Assembly (NCBI RefSeq): GCF_018446385.1 | Contig: NC_055992.1 | Location: forward strand, 16,462,877 to 16,526,876 | Reading direction: 5' to 3' | Length of the DNA stretch: 64,000 bases | From: Zingiber officinale | Lineage: Eukaryota > Streptophyta > Magnoliopsida > Zingiberales > Zingiberaceae | In this document: piece by piece, positions 1-12,200 of the stretch | Position numbering within the stretch: position 1 is the stretch's first letter | Layout: every line of letters starts with the position of its first letter | Notes under the pieces: generated by a model | The model's database searches: none | The model's input: only the letters and a program-made list of their open reading frames with translations | What the model was told of the DNA's origin: nothing | Translations under genes and position numbers: made by a program

Positions 1-190
1 GAACCCCATTTTTTTGTGATCAAAGGAGGAGAAGGGAAAGTATAAGTCTACGGGGAGGTAGATAGATTTAATTTTTTCTTGTCTATCTTTTTGCCCTTAA
101 ATTACAAATTAAGTTAATTTACTTAATTTTATTTAATGTCTATTTTAACCCTAGCTTAACTTGGGTTGATCACACCAAAACGGGGGAGAT
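1..190 (+). mobile_element. 3' internal end and polypurine tract of a Sirevirus-like copia element
   Basis: Non-coding AT-rich sequence ending in the purine run CGGGGGAGAT directly before an LTR that starts TGTTGG. This is the usual PPT-LTR junction of a plus-strand copia element. The coding part lies left of the window. Confidence 0.75.
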
Positions 191-304
191 TGTTGGAACC
201 CCAAGGTTGTTTTGGTGTGATCAACAAGTTAAGTTAGGTCCTGTGTGTTTCTAACCTAGTGTCTAAGTGTGCAGGAGCTTAGGAGCACAGGTAGTCGAGC
301 GAAA

Positions 305-552
305 GACGCAGCCAGCGAGAAGGACGACACGCGGTGCGTCCGAGGGACGAGGCGCTGCGGAAGAGTACACCGGCGGACGAGAAGGAAGCGCGCGGTGGTT
401 CCGAGGGACGAAAGCCAGAGTGGAAGATTGCTCGGGGAGCAAGAGACACAGCTAGCGAGAAGGACGGCACGCGGTGCGTCCGAGGGACGAAGACTGCGGA
501 TGAGTACACCGGCGGACGAGAAGGAAACACGCGGCGATTCCGAGGGACGATA
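305..552 (+). repeat. 140-bp tandem duplication inside the LTR
   Basis: Two adjacent diverged copies with a period of about 140 bp (305-444 and from 445). Both contain AGCGAGAAGGACG, CGGTGCGTCCGAGGGACGA and ACACCGGCGGACGAGAAGGA. This U3 duplication makes the GC-rich block appear as several overlapping reading frames. Confidence 0.8.
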
Positions 553-872
553 AGTCGGAGGGACGCTCGCTCGAGAAGACCGGAAGTTGGGTTCGGGTGA
601 GCCCTTTTCCGGATGGCAGAGATCACCCAAGCGAGCGGATCCGGAGGAGAAGAACCGGATCGAGGCGGGACTAAACCAGAGAAGAGGTCCCGGACGAAAA
701 AGCCAACACCTGTTGACTTTGGGCTCCGGGGTGCCCAGAGCCCTCCGGGGCGCCCGGAACCCTTTCGGGTGCCCGGACCTTGATTTTGACAAGGATCACG
801 ATTTACGCAATCTGAACGTTGGGAGATAAAGTTTTATCCCCCCAGGGCGCCCGGAACCCTTTCAGGCTCCCC

Positions 873-900
873 GACCAAGGCTATAAATATAGCCTTGGTC
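873..900 (+). promoter_or_regulatory. LTR TATA box inside a perfect palindrome
   Basis: CTATAAATAT is the best TATA box of this LTR and is followed by the R/U5-like part. It sits in a perfect inverted repeat with 12-bp arms GACCAAGGCTAT and ATAGCCTTGGTC around AAAT. The related LTRs at 14.6 and 18.2 kb have the TATA box (minus strand) but not the palindrome. Confidence 0.7.
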
Positions 901-1213
901 CAGAAGCTTTCCATCAATTCAGAACAACTCATTGTAACAACACTTGTACACTCTCTCTAGTTTAGCTTCTCTAGTTGTGCACTTCACTGCTGTAAAAAGG
1001 CTTCTCTGCCAGAAGGAGATAATAGTACGACATCTTCCTTAGATTAACAACCTCCCTGGTTGTAACCAAGTCAACTCTCTGTGAGCCTTTTACTCTCTGT
1101 TTTCTGTTAACTTTATTTGATGCAAGTGTTCTGTTGAAAGTTCGAGAAGGGTTTTTTGTTTTATTTTATAGGGCTATTCAACCCCCCCTTCTAGCCGGCC
1201 CAACGGCCCTACA

Positions 1214-1237
1214 AGTATAATAACCAGAAAGAAATGT

Positions 1238-1288
<51 letters not shown>

Positions 1289-1351
1289 AATATGATACAT
1301 TGAGTCCATTCAACAATCATCACATGATTGACTCTAGGGCTCTAACTAACA
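1214..1351 (-). mobile_element. First 138 bp of the Angela-like 3' LTR
   Basis: Matches the outer end of the 5' LTR at about 8459-8553, including ATACATTGAGTCCAT, ATCATCACATGATTG and CTCTAGGGCTCT, and ends CTAACA. It differs mainly by a much longer TA repeat. Confidence 0.85.
1241..1286. repeat. (TA)n microsatellite, about 23 units
   Basis: Uninterrupted TA dinucleotides. The corresponding site of the other LTR (about 8483-8498) has only about 7 units, so this tract expanded after insertion. Confidence 0.95.
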
Positions 1352-1365
1352 ATCTCCCACTAGCA

Positions 1366-4300
1366 CTAGTGCCAATCAGTGTAGGCTCTAAGGCCCAATG
1401 ACCTAGTGTGACCATCATGTTTTCTCAGTGCCAAAGCCTTGGTCAAGGGATCAGCGACGTTCGCTTCTGTGGACACTCTGCAAAATTTCACATCTCCTCT
1501 ATCAATAATCTCTTGAATGAGATGGAAACGCCGTAGTATGTGTTTGGTCCGCTGGTGTGAGCGAGGTTCCTTAGCCTGCGCAATTGCTCCATTGTTGTCA
1601 CAATAGAGCTCTATATGATCAGCTATGCTAGGAACCACCCCAAGCTCAATAATGAACTTGTAGATCCAAACTACCTCCTTTGCTACTTTTGATGCAGCAA
1701 TATACTCGGCCTCTATTGTAGAATCAGCAACTGTGTCCTGCTTCGAACTCTTCCAGCTCACAGCACCACCATTCAAGCAAAACACAAGCCCAGACTATGA
1801 TCTATAATCATCCTGGTCAGTTTGGAAGCTGGCATCACTGTAACCCTTCACATCTAGCTCGCCATAGCCTCCAAATATCCAAAAATAGTATTTAGTCCTT
1901 CTCAAGTACTTAAGAATATTCTTGACCGCTATCCAGTGACGCTCACCTGGATCTGACTGGTATATGCTCGACATGCTCAAAGCATACGAAACATCAGGAT
2001 GAGTACATAACATGACGTACATGATAGAACCTATGGCTGAAGTATAAGGGATCTTATCCATGCGGACTCTCTCCTCTCTAGAAGAGGGACTTTGAGTTTT
2101 CGAAAGACTCACACCATGTGACATCAGCAGAAATCCTTTCTTGGAATTCTACATGGCAAACCGTAGTAATACCGTGTCAATATATGTACTTTAACTTAGG
2201 CCAAACAATCTCTTAGATCTATCTTTATAGATCTTTATGCCTAGAATATAGGCTGCTTCACCTAAGTCTTTCATTGAGAAATAATTCCCCAGCCAAGTCT
2301 TTACAGACTGCAGCAAAGGGATGTCATTTCCAATGAGTAGTATGTCATCCACATACAATACAAGGAAGACAATTGTGCTCCCAACACCCTTCTTGTAGAC
2401 ACAGAGTTCATTTTCATTCTTTATGAAACCAAACTATTTGATCGCATCATTGAATCGAAGATTCCAGCTCCGAGAAGCTTGCTTTAGTCCATAAATGGAC
2501 TTATGCAGCTTGCATACTCTGTCAGTATGCAGTGGATCTACAAAACCCTCTGGTTGTGTCATGTACACATCCTCGAGCAAGTTTCCATTCAAAAACATAG
2601 TTTTAACATCCATCTGGCAGATCTCATAATCGTGGTATGCTGCAATAGCAAGTATGATCCGAATGGACTTAAACATCGCTACTGGAGAAAAAGTTTCATC
2701 ATAGTCTATATCATGAATTTGCTTGAAACCTTTAGCTACCAAACAACCCTTATAGGTATGCATATGTCCATCCATGTCAGTCATTCTCTTAAAGACCCAC
2801 TTACACCCAATGAGTTTGACGCCTTCAGGTGGATCAACTAAAGTCCATACTTGGTTGGTGTACATGGATTCCATCTCGGATCTCATGGCCTCTAGCCATT
2901 TCTCATAATCTAGTCTCATCACAGCTTCTTGATAGGAGGTAGGCTCATTCTCAATGAGTATAATGTCGTCATTGTCAGACAAGAGAAAAGAGTATCTCTC
3001 AGGCTGACGACATATCCTGTCAGACCTGTGAAGAGATAGTTCTACTTGAACTGGTTATTGTTGCTCAACTCCTTGTGCAACAATCTCATCATCCACAACA
3101 CTTTGTGGTTCAAGTTCAACTTTCATCAAGGCTTCAGTGTTATGGTCTATATCTTGAACTTCTTTAAGATCGAGCGTACTCCCACTAATTTTTCTAGAAA
3201 CAAAGTCTTTTTCTAGAAATACCCCAGTCTTAGCCACAAACACTTTGTGTTGACTGGGAATGTAGAAGTAATATCCCTTCGTTTCCTTAGTATATCCTAT
3301 AAAATAGCACTTATCAGATTTGGGTCCCAATTTGTCCGAGACTTGACGTCGAACATAAGCCTCACAACCCTAAATCCTCATAAAAGATATCTAGGCATCT
3401 CTCCCAGTCCATATCCTATATGGTGTCTTTATCACAGCTTTGGATGAAATACGGTTAAGTGTGAAGACTACTGTGTCTAAAGCATATCCCCAAAAAGATA
3501 TAGGAAGATCTGTGTGACTCATCATAGATCGTACCATATCTAATAGGGTACGATTTCTCCTTTCGGATACACCATTCCACTGTGGTGTTCCAGGAGGTGT
3601 GAGTTGGGATAGAATCCCACACTCAGCTAGATAGTCACAAAACTCATGGCTAAGGTATTCACCACCTCGATCTGATCGAAGTATTTTAATACTCTTGCCT
3701 AGCTGGTTTTGTACTTTATTCTTGAATTCTTTGAACTTTTTAAAGGATTGTGACTTATGTGTCATCAGATACACATAACCATATCTACTGAAGTCATCAG
3801 TAAATGTAATGAAGTACCTATAACCACCTCTGGCAGTGACATTGAAAGGGCCACATACATCACTATGTATAAGTCCTAACAAGTCAGTTGCTCTTTCGCT
3901 GTGTCCACTAAAGGGAGTCTTGGTCATCTTGCCCAGTAGGCATGACTCGCATGTCTCATATGATTCAAAATCAAATGAGTCCAGCAAACTATCTTTATGG
4001 AGCTGGGATAAGCGATTCTCATTTATATGACCTAAGCGACAATGTCAGAGATAGGTTCGGTTCATTTCATTTGACTTGAACCTTTTGATACTTATGTTAT
4101 AGATGGGGTTCTCTAAGTCTAGAATGTAGAGTCCGTTCATCAGAGGTGCACTACAATAGAATACCTTTCAAATAAACAGAACAACAATTGTTCTTTATTA
4201 TAAAAGAAAAGCCTTTTTTGTCCAAACAAGAAACTGAAATGATGTTCTTTGTGAGAGCAGGCACATAACAACATTCATCTAATTCTAGTACAAGTCCAGA

Positions 4301-4542
4301 GGGCATAGATAGAAAGTAAGTTCCTATAGCAACAACAGCAACCCGTGCTCCATTGCCTACTCGTAGGTCCACCTCGCCCTTCGTCAATGTCCTACTATTT
4401 CTCAGCGCCTGCACATTAGTACAAATGTGAGAAGCACATCCGGTATCTAATACCCACGATGAATAAATAGAGAGATTGACTTCTGTAACGTATATACCTG
4501 AAGTAGAAATCTCATTTCTCTTCTTCTTAAGATCTTCCAGGT
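1366..4542 (-). pseudogene. Copia pol: protease, integrase, reverse transcriptase, RNase H (broken)
   Basis: Reading right to left on the minus strand: protease with WVLDTGCASHIC near 4460; integrase at 3391-3990 with the second zinc-binding half CESC, catalytic Asp in HSDVCGPF, Asp in RSDRGGEY and Glu in GVSERRN; reverse transcriptase at 2340-2990 with GCKWVFK, DVKTMFLNG, the active-site YVDD at 2344-2355 and YGLKQASRSW; RNase H at 1366-2124 with TIEAEYIAAS and LYCDN. In a live element this is one polyprotein with gag. Here several in-frame stops split it, for example near 1795, 2434, 3055 and 4151, so no functional enzyme is expected. The order INT before RT identifies Ty1-copia. Confidence 0.92.
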
Positions 4543-5329
4543 ATCATTTGCAGTTCCACTTCCAGTGCCCGGTCTGACCGCAGTGGAAGCAGGTAGCAGC
4601 CTTGGCAACCCCTCCTTTAGGTTTTATTACCTTGCCTTTGCCCTTGGCTTAGGACTTTCCCTTACTTTTAGGCTTGCCCTTGCCTTTATGCTTTTGCACC
4701 ATCAAAATGGAGTTGGGCTTTACCTTCTTAAGGTCGAGCTCAGCAGTTCGCAACATGCTTAGCAGCTCAGGCAGTGGTTTATCAATTTCGTTCATATTGT
4801 AATTTATGATAAATTGACTATAACTTTCTGGCAAGGATTACAAGATCAAGTCAGTGGCCAGTTCTTGGCCAAGTGGGAATCCCAACCTTTGTAGGTTCTC
4901 TATGTACCCAATCATCTTGAGTACATATGGACCTACGGGAGTCCCGTCTTGCATCTTGCACTGAAACAGTGCCTTAGAGATCTCGAATCTCTCGTGCCTT
5001 GCTTGTCCTTGATATAGTTGACGAAGATGTTCAACCATATCATAAGCAGTCATCAACTCGTGTTGCTTCTGAAGCTCAGAGTTCATGGTTGCGAGCATGA
5101 GGCATGCCACATCTAATGCATCATCTTGATGCTTCTTATAAGCATCTCGGTCGGCTCGCGTGACAATGGCAGAAGGTGCCTCCGGAATGGACTGCTCCAG
5201 GACATACAGTTTTCTTTCTTGTGTGAGAACGATTCTCAGATTCCTGTACTAGTCTAGGAAATTAGCTCCATTGAGCTTGTCCTTGTCAAGGATAGAACGC
5301 AGGGAGAAAATGTTCGTGTTCGTTGACAT
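4543..5329 (-). pseudogene. Copia gag with CCHC zinc knuckle (broken)
   Basis: Starts MSTNTNIFSLRSILDKDKL at 5329, then has the BARE/Angela-type capsid motifs ACLMLATM, ALFQCKM, YVLKMIGYIE and LGFPLGQELATDLIL, a basic KHKGKGKPKSKGK stretch and a nucleocapsid knuckle CFHCGQTGHWKWNC near 4560-4600. Stops interrupt it in the N-terminal part (a Trp codon turned TAG after GANFLD), near 4837, before the knuckle, and right after the knuckle. The last is where gag would continue into protease. Confidence 0.9.
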
Positions 5330-6738
5330 GGCAATCTACAACATAAATAATGTAGAGAGTAAATATCATATTCCATTTATCATTTAATTAGGCCTTTAAC
5401 TAAATGATGCTCCCACTGAATTATAGGGCTTTTGTAGAATCAAGTAATTTATGTGGTCAAACCACACTACTAGATTCATACCAATTAGCTATAATTCACG
5501 CGGGACAAGATCCACATCATACTACGCCTTGAGTTAGCTTTGGCTAAATCGCCCAAGACTTAGTATGATCGGTAGATAACTAATTATCAATTACATCTCT
5601 ATGCAACTCTTGTATCTTTCCAACTGTTGGAATATGCCTATAGTTTTACTCGATCTAATTGAGTTAACTAGTTATACTCAATCTAATTGAGTTTGTACTC
5701 ACCCAAGCTTTGATAAGCGGGACCAAGATTGTCCCTCCGCATCCTACTAAGATAATATGCGTTGCTCTGCTTTGGTAGATTCAACAACAACAAATAATCA
5801 AGGTAGTGATGGGTATCAAAACTTGGTAGGCATTTCGAGTTGACTTGATTAAGATCTAATCTAATCATGAATGTGTATCATATACGCATTAAGGCACTAA
5901 TTACCCTACATTAGCATGCATCATATACACACAAGTAAATTAATTTGTGATGAGGTCATGGCCCTACTACGATCTTCTCAAGCTAATGAGAAGATCGGAC
6001 GGTCAACCTAGGGTCAACGGCTTCTTCAAGCACCTCCTTTTGACCGCCATGTGTTGACAACATCCTCCTCGTAACTCCTTCTTGAATGAACCTTCCACCG
6101 CTTCATTTTGTACATTACAAATATGAAACTCGAGTTACATTCGAGTCTAAAATCTATTTACAACAGGAACATAAGAAGGGAGGCATGACGTGCAGGTCAC
6201 ATATCATATACAATACGTACAATAAAAAAATGGCGCGTAGGCTATATTATGAATTACAACACAATTTTTAACCAATCAAATTGGGGTTTTGAGCCATGAC
6301 CATTACAATATTATACATAATTCTAAATTATGTATTTTACATAAATTTCTATAATTTTACTACTGTTTTATCAGTTTTATGAGTCACAACTTCCCGGCGG
6401 TCCCGTTTAGCGATTTTCGGGCACGATAGCGAGACAATGCCCCTTGCAGGGTTAGGGGCAGCACCCCTTCTCACGAAATGAATATCGCGAGTGCCCCAAA
6501 CTGATCTAACAGCACCTTAAGTCACAGTTCCAAAAAAACTAATTTTATTTGGGCGAGACCTTGCCGTTTCGGAAGGTTTTTCTCGGTATTTGAAGCCTAC
6601 AAGTGTCCAAGCACTTGTTGCTTCGCCTCTACGAGAAAAATACTCACAAAATCCATAAAAATAGAAAAATTATAGAAACTTACAGATCTGAAACCTTTTC
6701 GTAAAATACAAATACAAACATGTACAAGCTTCGCACGT
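5330..6738 (-). other. Untranslated leader of the Angela-like element
   Basis: About 1.4 kb between PBS and gag start. No protein similarity is visible on either strand, and the short open frames at 5683-5868 and 6086-6271 have no recognisable motif. Confidence 0.6.
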
Positions 6739-6752
6739 GGCTCTGATACCAC
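6739..6752 (-). other. Primer-binding site (tRNA-Met type)
   Basis: The minus strand reads GTGGTATCAGAGCC directly after the LTR end CTAACA, the standard plant copia PBS complementary to initiator tRNA-Met. Confidence 0.92.
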
Positions 6753-8553
6753 TGTTAGCAATTTCGAGCCGTAAAAATCGCTTTTTGTGTTGCAGAAACC
6801 TCGAAACTAGCCACGGATCCGTGCGAAGATAGATAAATAAAATTCATGTACATATTTGTCTACACTAGATCTACCTTAGATCTACATGAAAAGATTTTTA
6901 TCCTTGTAGCGAAGCCCTTTGCTTATCCCGCTCGTCCAAAAGGTTGCCGGATCTCGTAGAGTGTCAAGTGTACACTCCTCTATATGTATCCACACGGAAA
7001 AAAGGTGGAGAGAACCACTTAGAGTGTGCTAGCACCCTTGAGAGGTCTCGGCAATGGAGGAGAGGGAGAGAAGAAGAAGAGAGGAAGAAGATGATGCCTT
7101 GAATTCACACCCCTTGAATTCACTTAATGTGGTCGGCCACTCTTGAGAGGTTTTAAACCTCCATGTAATACCAAGAGTCATGGCTCTTGATCTCCCTCAT
7201 GAGGTGGCACACAATGATGTAGCCTTGATGATGTGGAACATCATCATTGGCCGACCCATGCCAAGTCACAATGAAGTGGCATTTGGTCAAGTCAAACTTG
7301 ACCCTTCATCTTCCCTTTCAAGTTAAGTCAAACTTGACCTCTTATCTCCCATGGTTGATCAAATCTAACCTTTGATTCAAGTCAATTTAATTTAATGAAT
7401 ATCTATTCATTGAATTAAATTGACTTAATGAATCATAGTCTAAATTAGACTCATTCAACACATGAATCAAATTAAGTCCAACTCAATTAGTCTAATTTGG
7501 ATTACTCATAATCCAATTTGGTTCATCACGTGAACCTACTCCTCTTGGTCCATCATATGAACCTAATCTCCATCTAATTGTCCTTTGTGTGTGACTCTAT
7601 AAGTTCTTGTAACGTTGGCAATGCTCCTAAACCCATTTAGAAACATAAATAATGAGCGGTATCTAGCAACACATTATTACTACCCAAGTTATAAGAATGT
7701 TGAGATCCAACATCACCATTGTGACTACTAATTGTGACTCGCATAATATGTGACAATGTCCTTCTATCCTCGACATCTAGATTGATCAATTGAGGCATAG
7801 ACCGTGTCATCCTCTAATCAATCTATGTCTTGAACTACAAGTAGACTCACTCTAATCAAATGAGCTCAATATCTCATATTGACTCATTTGGGCATGGCCA
7901 TGCACTTAGTGGTCTCACTCTATCAAGAATCATGATGTCACTCCCGTCATATAGGAGGGATAGATCCCATCTATATCACTCACATCCCTCCGCATAATTT
8001 ATTATATACCCAGTAGTCGCCTTTATAGTCCACCCATTTATGGGTGACGTTTGACGAAGCCAAAGTATGCAACTCCTTATATAGGGAACCATGGTGACTT
8101 CAGGTCCAAGGACTGATAGTCATACTAATAGTCACATGAGAAAGTATATGACACTCATATAACGATCCATGATACTTTCTCATGGCGGGTCATTCAGTAT
8201 ATATTCTCCAATGCATACCCATGTGTCAACTTGATATCTAATATCCATGACTTGTGAGATTAAGTCATCCAGTTGACCTACATGCTAGTCTCAACACATT
8301 AACATTGTCCCTGAATGTTAATACTTGACTAGGAATAATTAAGAGTAATGTTCTCTATATCATCTCATCATCAATTCAATCAATCGATTGATATAGATAT
8401 GAACCTTCTACTCAAGGATGCTATTATACTTAGTTATTTGACACCAATACAAGTAAGTATAATAAACATAAAAAAATACCTTTATATATATATATAATAC
8501 ATTGAGTCCATACAACAATCATCACATGATTGGCTCTAGGGCTCTCACTAACA
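6753..8553 (-). mobile_element. 5' LTR of the Angela-like element (1801 bp)
   Basis: Bounded by TGTTAG and CTAACA in plus orientation, with the PBS abutting its left edge. Its outer 95 bp match 1214-1351. It holds AT-rich sequence without a plausible gene. The TSD cannot be tested because the far end is outside the window. Confidence 0.9.
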
Positions 8554-8990
8554 ACTAAATCCTCATTGATGAGGTTGCTTTGCTTAGAAGATGCGGACAA
8601 CGACGGTGAATATTCCAGAACACATGACACAAGATGAATGGAGAGACAGTTGAGGGGTTATTAGATCTGGTCTCCTAAATACTCTCCTTCAAACACGTGG
8701 CCCTTAGAGGATGGAGAAGCGGCTAACGACTGCCGAATTTAGTCCCATCATCAGCACTGACATGGAGATGCTCTTCTAATGGCTACATAAACTCCAAAAA
8801 AGATAAATGCAAGGGGCTCCTCCTTTTTCGACTCTCTCACACACCCTCTACTGTATTATTTACCCTTCTTCTTCTTCCTACCACTCTAGCTTCATGTCTC
8901 AAGCAAACTCTATCTTGAGCGTTGGAGTAACACGTCGGGATCTCCTCGACACCAATCTTACCCATTTTTTGAAGTGCATTTCAAGATAGT
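8554..8990 (+). mobile_element. Fragment of a Tat-type gypsy LTR
   Basis: Contains AACTCTATCTTGAGCGTTGG, close to the ACTTGAGCGTTGGAGTGTCT signature at about 45487 and, inverted, at 52545, 53925 and 59895. Only the central part is recognisable and the ends are not resolved. Confidence 0.45.
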
Positions 8991-9291
8991 TTCATCCTCC
9001 TTCATCGGTAACCTTTAGAGAGCATGCATTTCAGACCGTTAATTAACTGATGGCTTGACAATTCATGATATTTGACCGAAACAATACTCATTAACTCCAC
9101 ATTTATTAATTATTATTTCATTAACTCATCTACTTATGTACTACACCAAATACATTAAACATGCATAACTTTTTACAACCACTAACTATCACCTTGATAA
9201 CTTTCTTTAATCGCTATCATTATTAATTGTCAACTTATCAACCCATTAATTGCCACTTAATCAATTATTAATTTTGAATCATTCTTCAACA

Positions 9292-12200
9292 CTCCCCCTT
9301 GATTCAAAATCACAAACATCAAAATGTGATATGAAGCAAATAAATTTATCTTTTGGAAGTGATTTTGTCAGAATATCCGTCACTTGTTCATGCATGTGTA
9401 CTACAGTATTCCAACATAAGTTTTTTATTTGCAACTAAGTATTAAATGAAGTGCAAACAAATATGGATATGCTTAATCCTCCCATAGAAAGTTGGATTTT
9501 TTTTATCATTATCGCTGATTTTCACAACAAATATTAACTTCATCTTATGTTGTTGATGAAGATCTATAAGAATTCTTCTAACTCAGACTTTGGCATGCTG
9601 TTAAAGTTGCTACTACATATTCTAGTTCTAAAGAGGATAGTGTTGTAGTTGCTCGTTTCTTTGAACTTTATGAAATTGTTCATGATACAAGATTGAAGAT
9701 ACTAGTTGAGGTGCTTTTTCAATAATCCAACTTGCTCAATCACTTTCAGTGAACCCCCGAAGATTGAATTTTAACATTTTAGTATACCAAATTTCATAAT
9801 CTATAGTTCCAACAACATAGTTTAAAATATTTTTTACTACTCCAAGATAATGCTTTGTGGGAGTTTATGTGAACTTAAAAATTGCACCAGCAAAGAAAGC
9901 AATATTTGATCTAGTATAATTTAAATAAATTAAACCTCTAATTAAGCTTATATAATTTTTTGCATTAGTCTTTTCAAAATCATCTTCCAATTACAACTTC
10001 TCATTTATATTCATGAGCATAGTAGCTAGATTGCAATTGGTAAGTTGAATCTTTTAAAAAGATCTATTACATATTTTCTTTGTAAAATAAAAATTCTATC
10101 AACTTCTTGCTTCACTTCACGACCAAGAAAATAATCTAATAATCTCATATATGAGATATCTGATATCTCAAATTTTTTCATCATATTAAGCTTAAGATCA
10201 ACCACAAAAGAATAGAGAAGCTTATATGTATTATGTCATCAACATAAAAGACAAACAATAATATAATCATCTCTACCTTGCTTCTTCACATAAAAAGTGG
10301 GTTCATTTTCACTTATTGTGAAACTATTTTATCAAAAGTAACCATCAATGTGGGTTCATTTTCACTTATTGTGAAACTATTTTATCAAAAGTAACCATCA
10401 ATCTTATTGTACCATACCCATGGGGCTTGTTTTAACCAGTAGACTACTTTTCTCAACCTATACACCTTTGCCTCCTCACCTCAATTAGGAAACCTTTAGG
10501 TTGAGCTACATAAACTTCTTCTTGCAAGTTTCCATTCAGAAATTCAAATTTGACATCAAATTGATTAACATGCCAATGTAGTTGTGCAGTGAATGCTAAG
10601 ATAATTCTCACAGCTTCAAATTGAATAATTAGAGAAATGTTTTTTCAAAATTAATACCTTGTTGTGAATACCTTTTTTGCCGCAAGTCAAGCCTTGTGTC
10701 TTTGAATGGTTCCATCAACATGATATCTTGTTTTAAGCACTCGCTTGAGACCAATTATATTCTTGCCTTCATGCAGATCCACTATCTCTCAAGTTTCATT
10801 TTTATAGATTGTCAATTAACTCTTTTTTTCATTACATTCTACCATTCTTCCTTTGTTGCTGTTTCTTCAAAGTTTGTAGGATATATAATAAAAAGAGCAA
10901 AATTATCCTAGTTCATAAATTTTCTCTCAAGGATCTAACCTTTGCTCGAAGTGTTTCATCAAAAGATTCTTGTAAAGATGATGAACTATTACTTCTTGAA
11001 TTTGAGGGTGAGGAAGCTAGTGACCCCAAAGGAGATGATTTAACACCTTTAGTTGTTGGAGTTCTATTCTCTATTAGGATATGAACTCAAGTCTCTTCAC
11101 CTTATTTAATCCATTTCCAACTCAAATATTCATCAAAACTACATCTCTTCTTATAATTAATTTGTCACTAAGAGGATATACAACTGATATGATTTGGATT
11201 CATTGCAATATCCAACAAAAATGTATTTTTCATATTTCTCCTCAAGTTTTTTGATGAAATTGAAAATTTATCAAATCATAGGCAATACAACTAAAGAGTT
11301 TTAAGTGATTTATCGATGATTATCTATCTCACCATGCTTTATGTGGTGTCCCATTCAAGATAACACTTGTTGGAGAAATATTCAGCAAGTAGACAGATGC
11401 TACCGGTGCTTGTGAATACCATATTCTTCACAAAAACGATTAAATTTTTTAGATAAAAACTCACCTCCTGGATCTATGCTGAGAGTCTTTATTAAAGTGT
11501 TCTAATTTTCCACAAGTACCTTGAATTTTTTGAAAGTCTCAAAAGTCTTTGACTTGTCTGCTAGAAATAAACCAAACTCATTCAACTAAAATCATTAGTA
11601 ATCATCAAAAATATTTACCCCCGCCAAGTGGTGTAGTTTTCATAGGCTCACATAAGTCAACATGAATTAGTACTCGGGATTCTGAAGCTTTCCATGATTG
11701 CCCACTTAGAAAAAACTTCTTTGTTTGTTTTCTATAAATGCACCCTTTACATAAATCAAGAGAGCTAATTTAAAGTAGTCTAAAGACCATACCTTTCTAA
11801 CTTAAAAGTTACATGCCTTTGATGCTAAGATGTTCATATCTAAAGTTCCACATTTTGGATTCATTCTTCTCACTAGCAATAAGAGTTTTGTATTCTGTGT
11901 TAGAGATTTTAAGTGGAAACATCTTATTTTCTGTCATTTACACATTAACAATAGACTGCCCAAAATCTTTGCAAATAATACCACAAGCTCCATTATTAAA
12001 CAAAATTACATAGTCATCCATCATCAACTGTTCAACAATTAACAAATTATGTCACATTAGGAACAAAAAAGACATTGTAAAGTAATTTTATTTTTCCATC
12101 ATTAGTTTCCATGACAATAGTCCTTTTGGCTTCTACTTGTATCTTTTTACTATCTCCAAGTCTAACTTTCACCTTTTATGGCTCATCAAGCTATTTAAAC

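Larger units (their letters stand above)
191..1213 (+). mobile_element. 3' LTR of a Sirevirus-like Ty1-copia element
   Basis: The LTR runs from TGTTGGAACC to the terminal CCTACA (about 1023 bp) and lies immediately after a PPT. It is clearly the same family as the LTRs at 14333-15328 and 17897-18913, which are inverted relative to it: the 'GTTAAGTTAGGTCCTG' segment, the CTAAGTGTGCAGGAGCTTAGG segment and the terminal CCCCCCCTTCTAGCC are shared. It is inserted in the 3' LTR of the Angela-like element, because sequence starting at 1214 (AGTATAATAA) matches the uninterrupted copy at about 8459. The orientation is opposite to that host element. The GC-rich middle contains overlapping open frames on both strands, which I treat as chance. 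Confidence 0.85.
1214..8553 (-). mobile_element. Decayed Angela/BARE-like Ty1-copia retrotransposon
   Basis: Minus-strand element with, from right to left: 5' LTR (6753-8553), tRNA-Met-type PBS, a leader of about 1.4 kb, gag, protease, integrase, reverse transcriptase, RNase H, a PPT (GTGGGAGATT at 1352-1361) and the start of the 3' LTR (1351 leftward). The 3' LTR is cut at 1213/1214 by a Sirevirus-like insertion, so its remainder lies outside the window. The gag sequence and the 1.8-kb LTR with TGTTAG...CTAACA ends fit the Angela/BARE-1 lineage. Gag and pol carry several stops, so the element is dead. Confidence 0.9.

Noticed and set aside
256..829. Several overlapping open frames of 60-178 codons on both strands
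   Set aside because: They lie in the GC-rich duplicated part of an LTR; they lack protein motifs and overlap in multiple frames.
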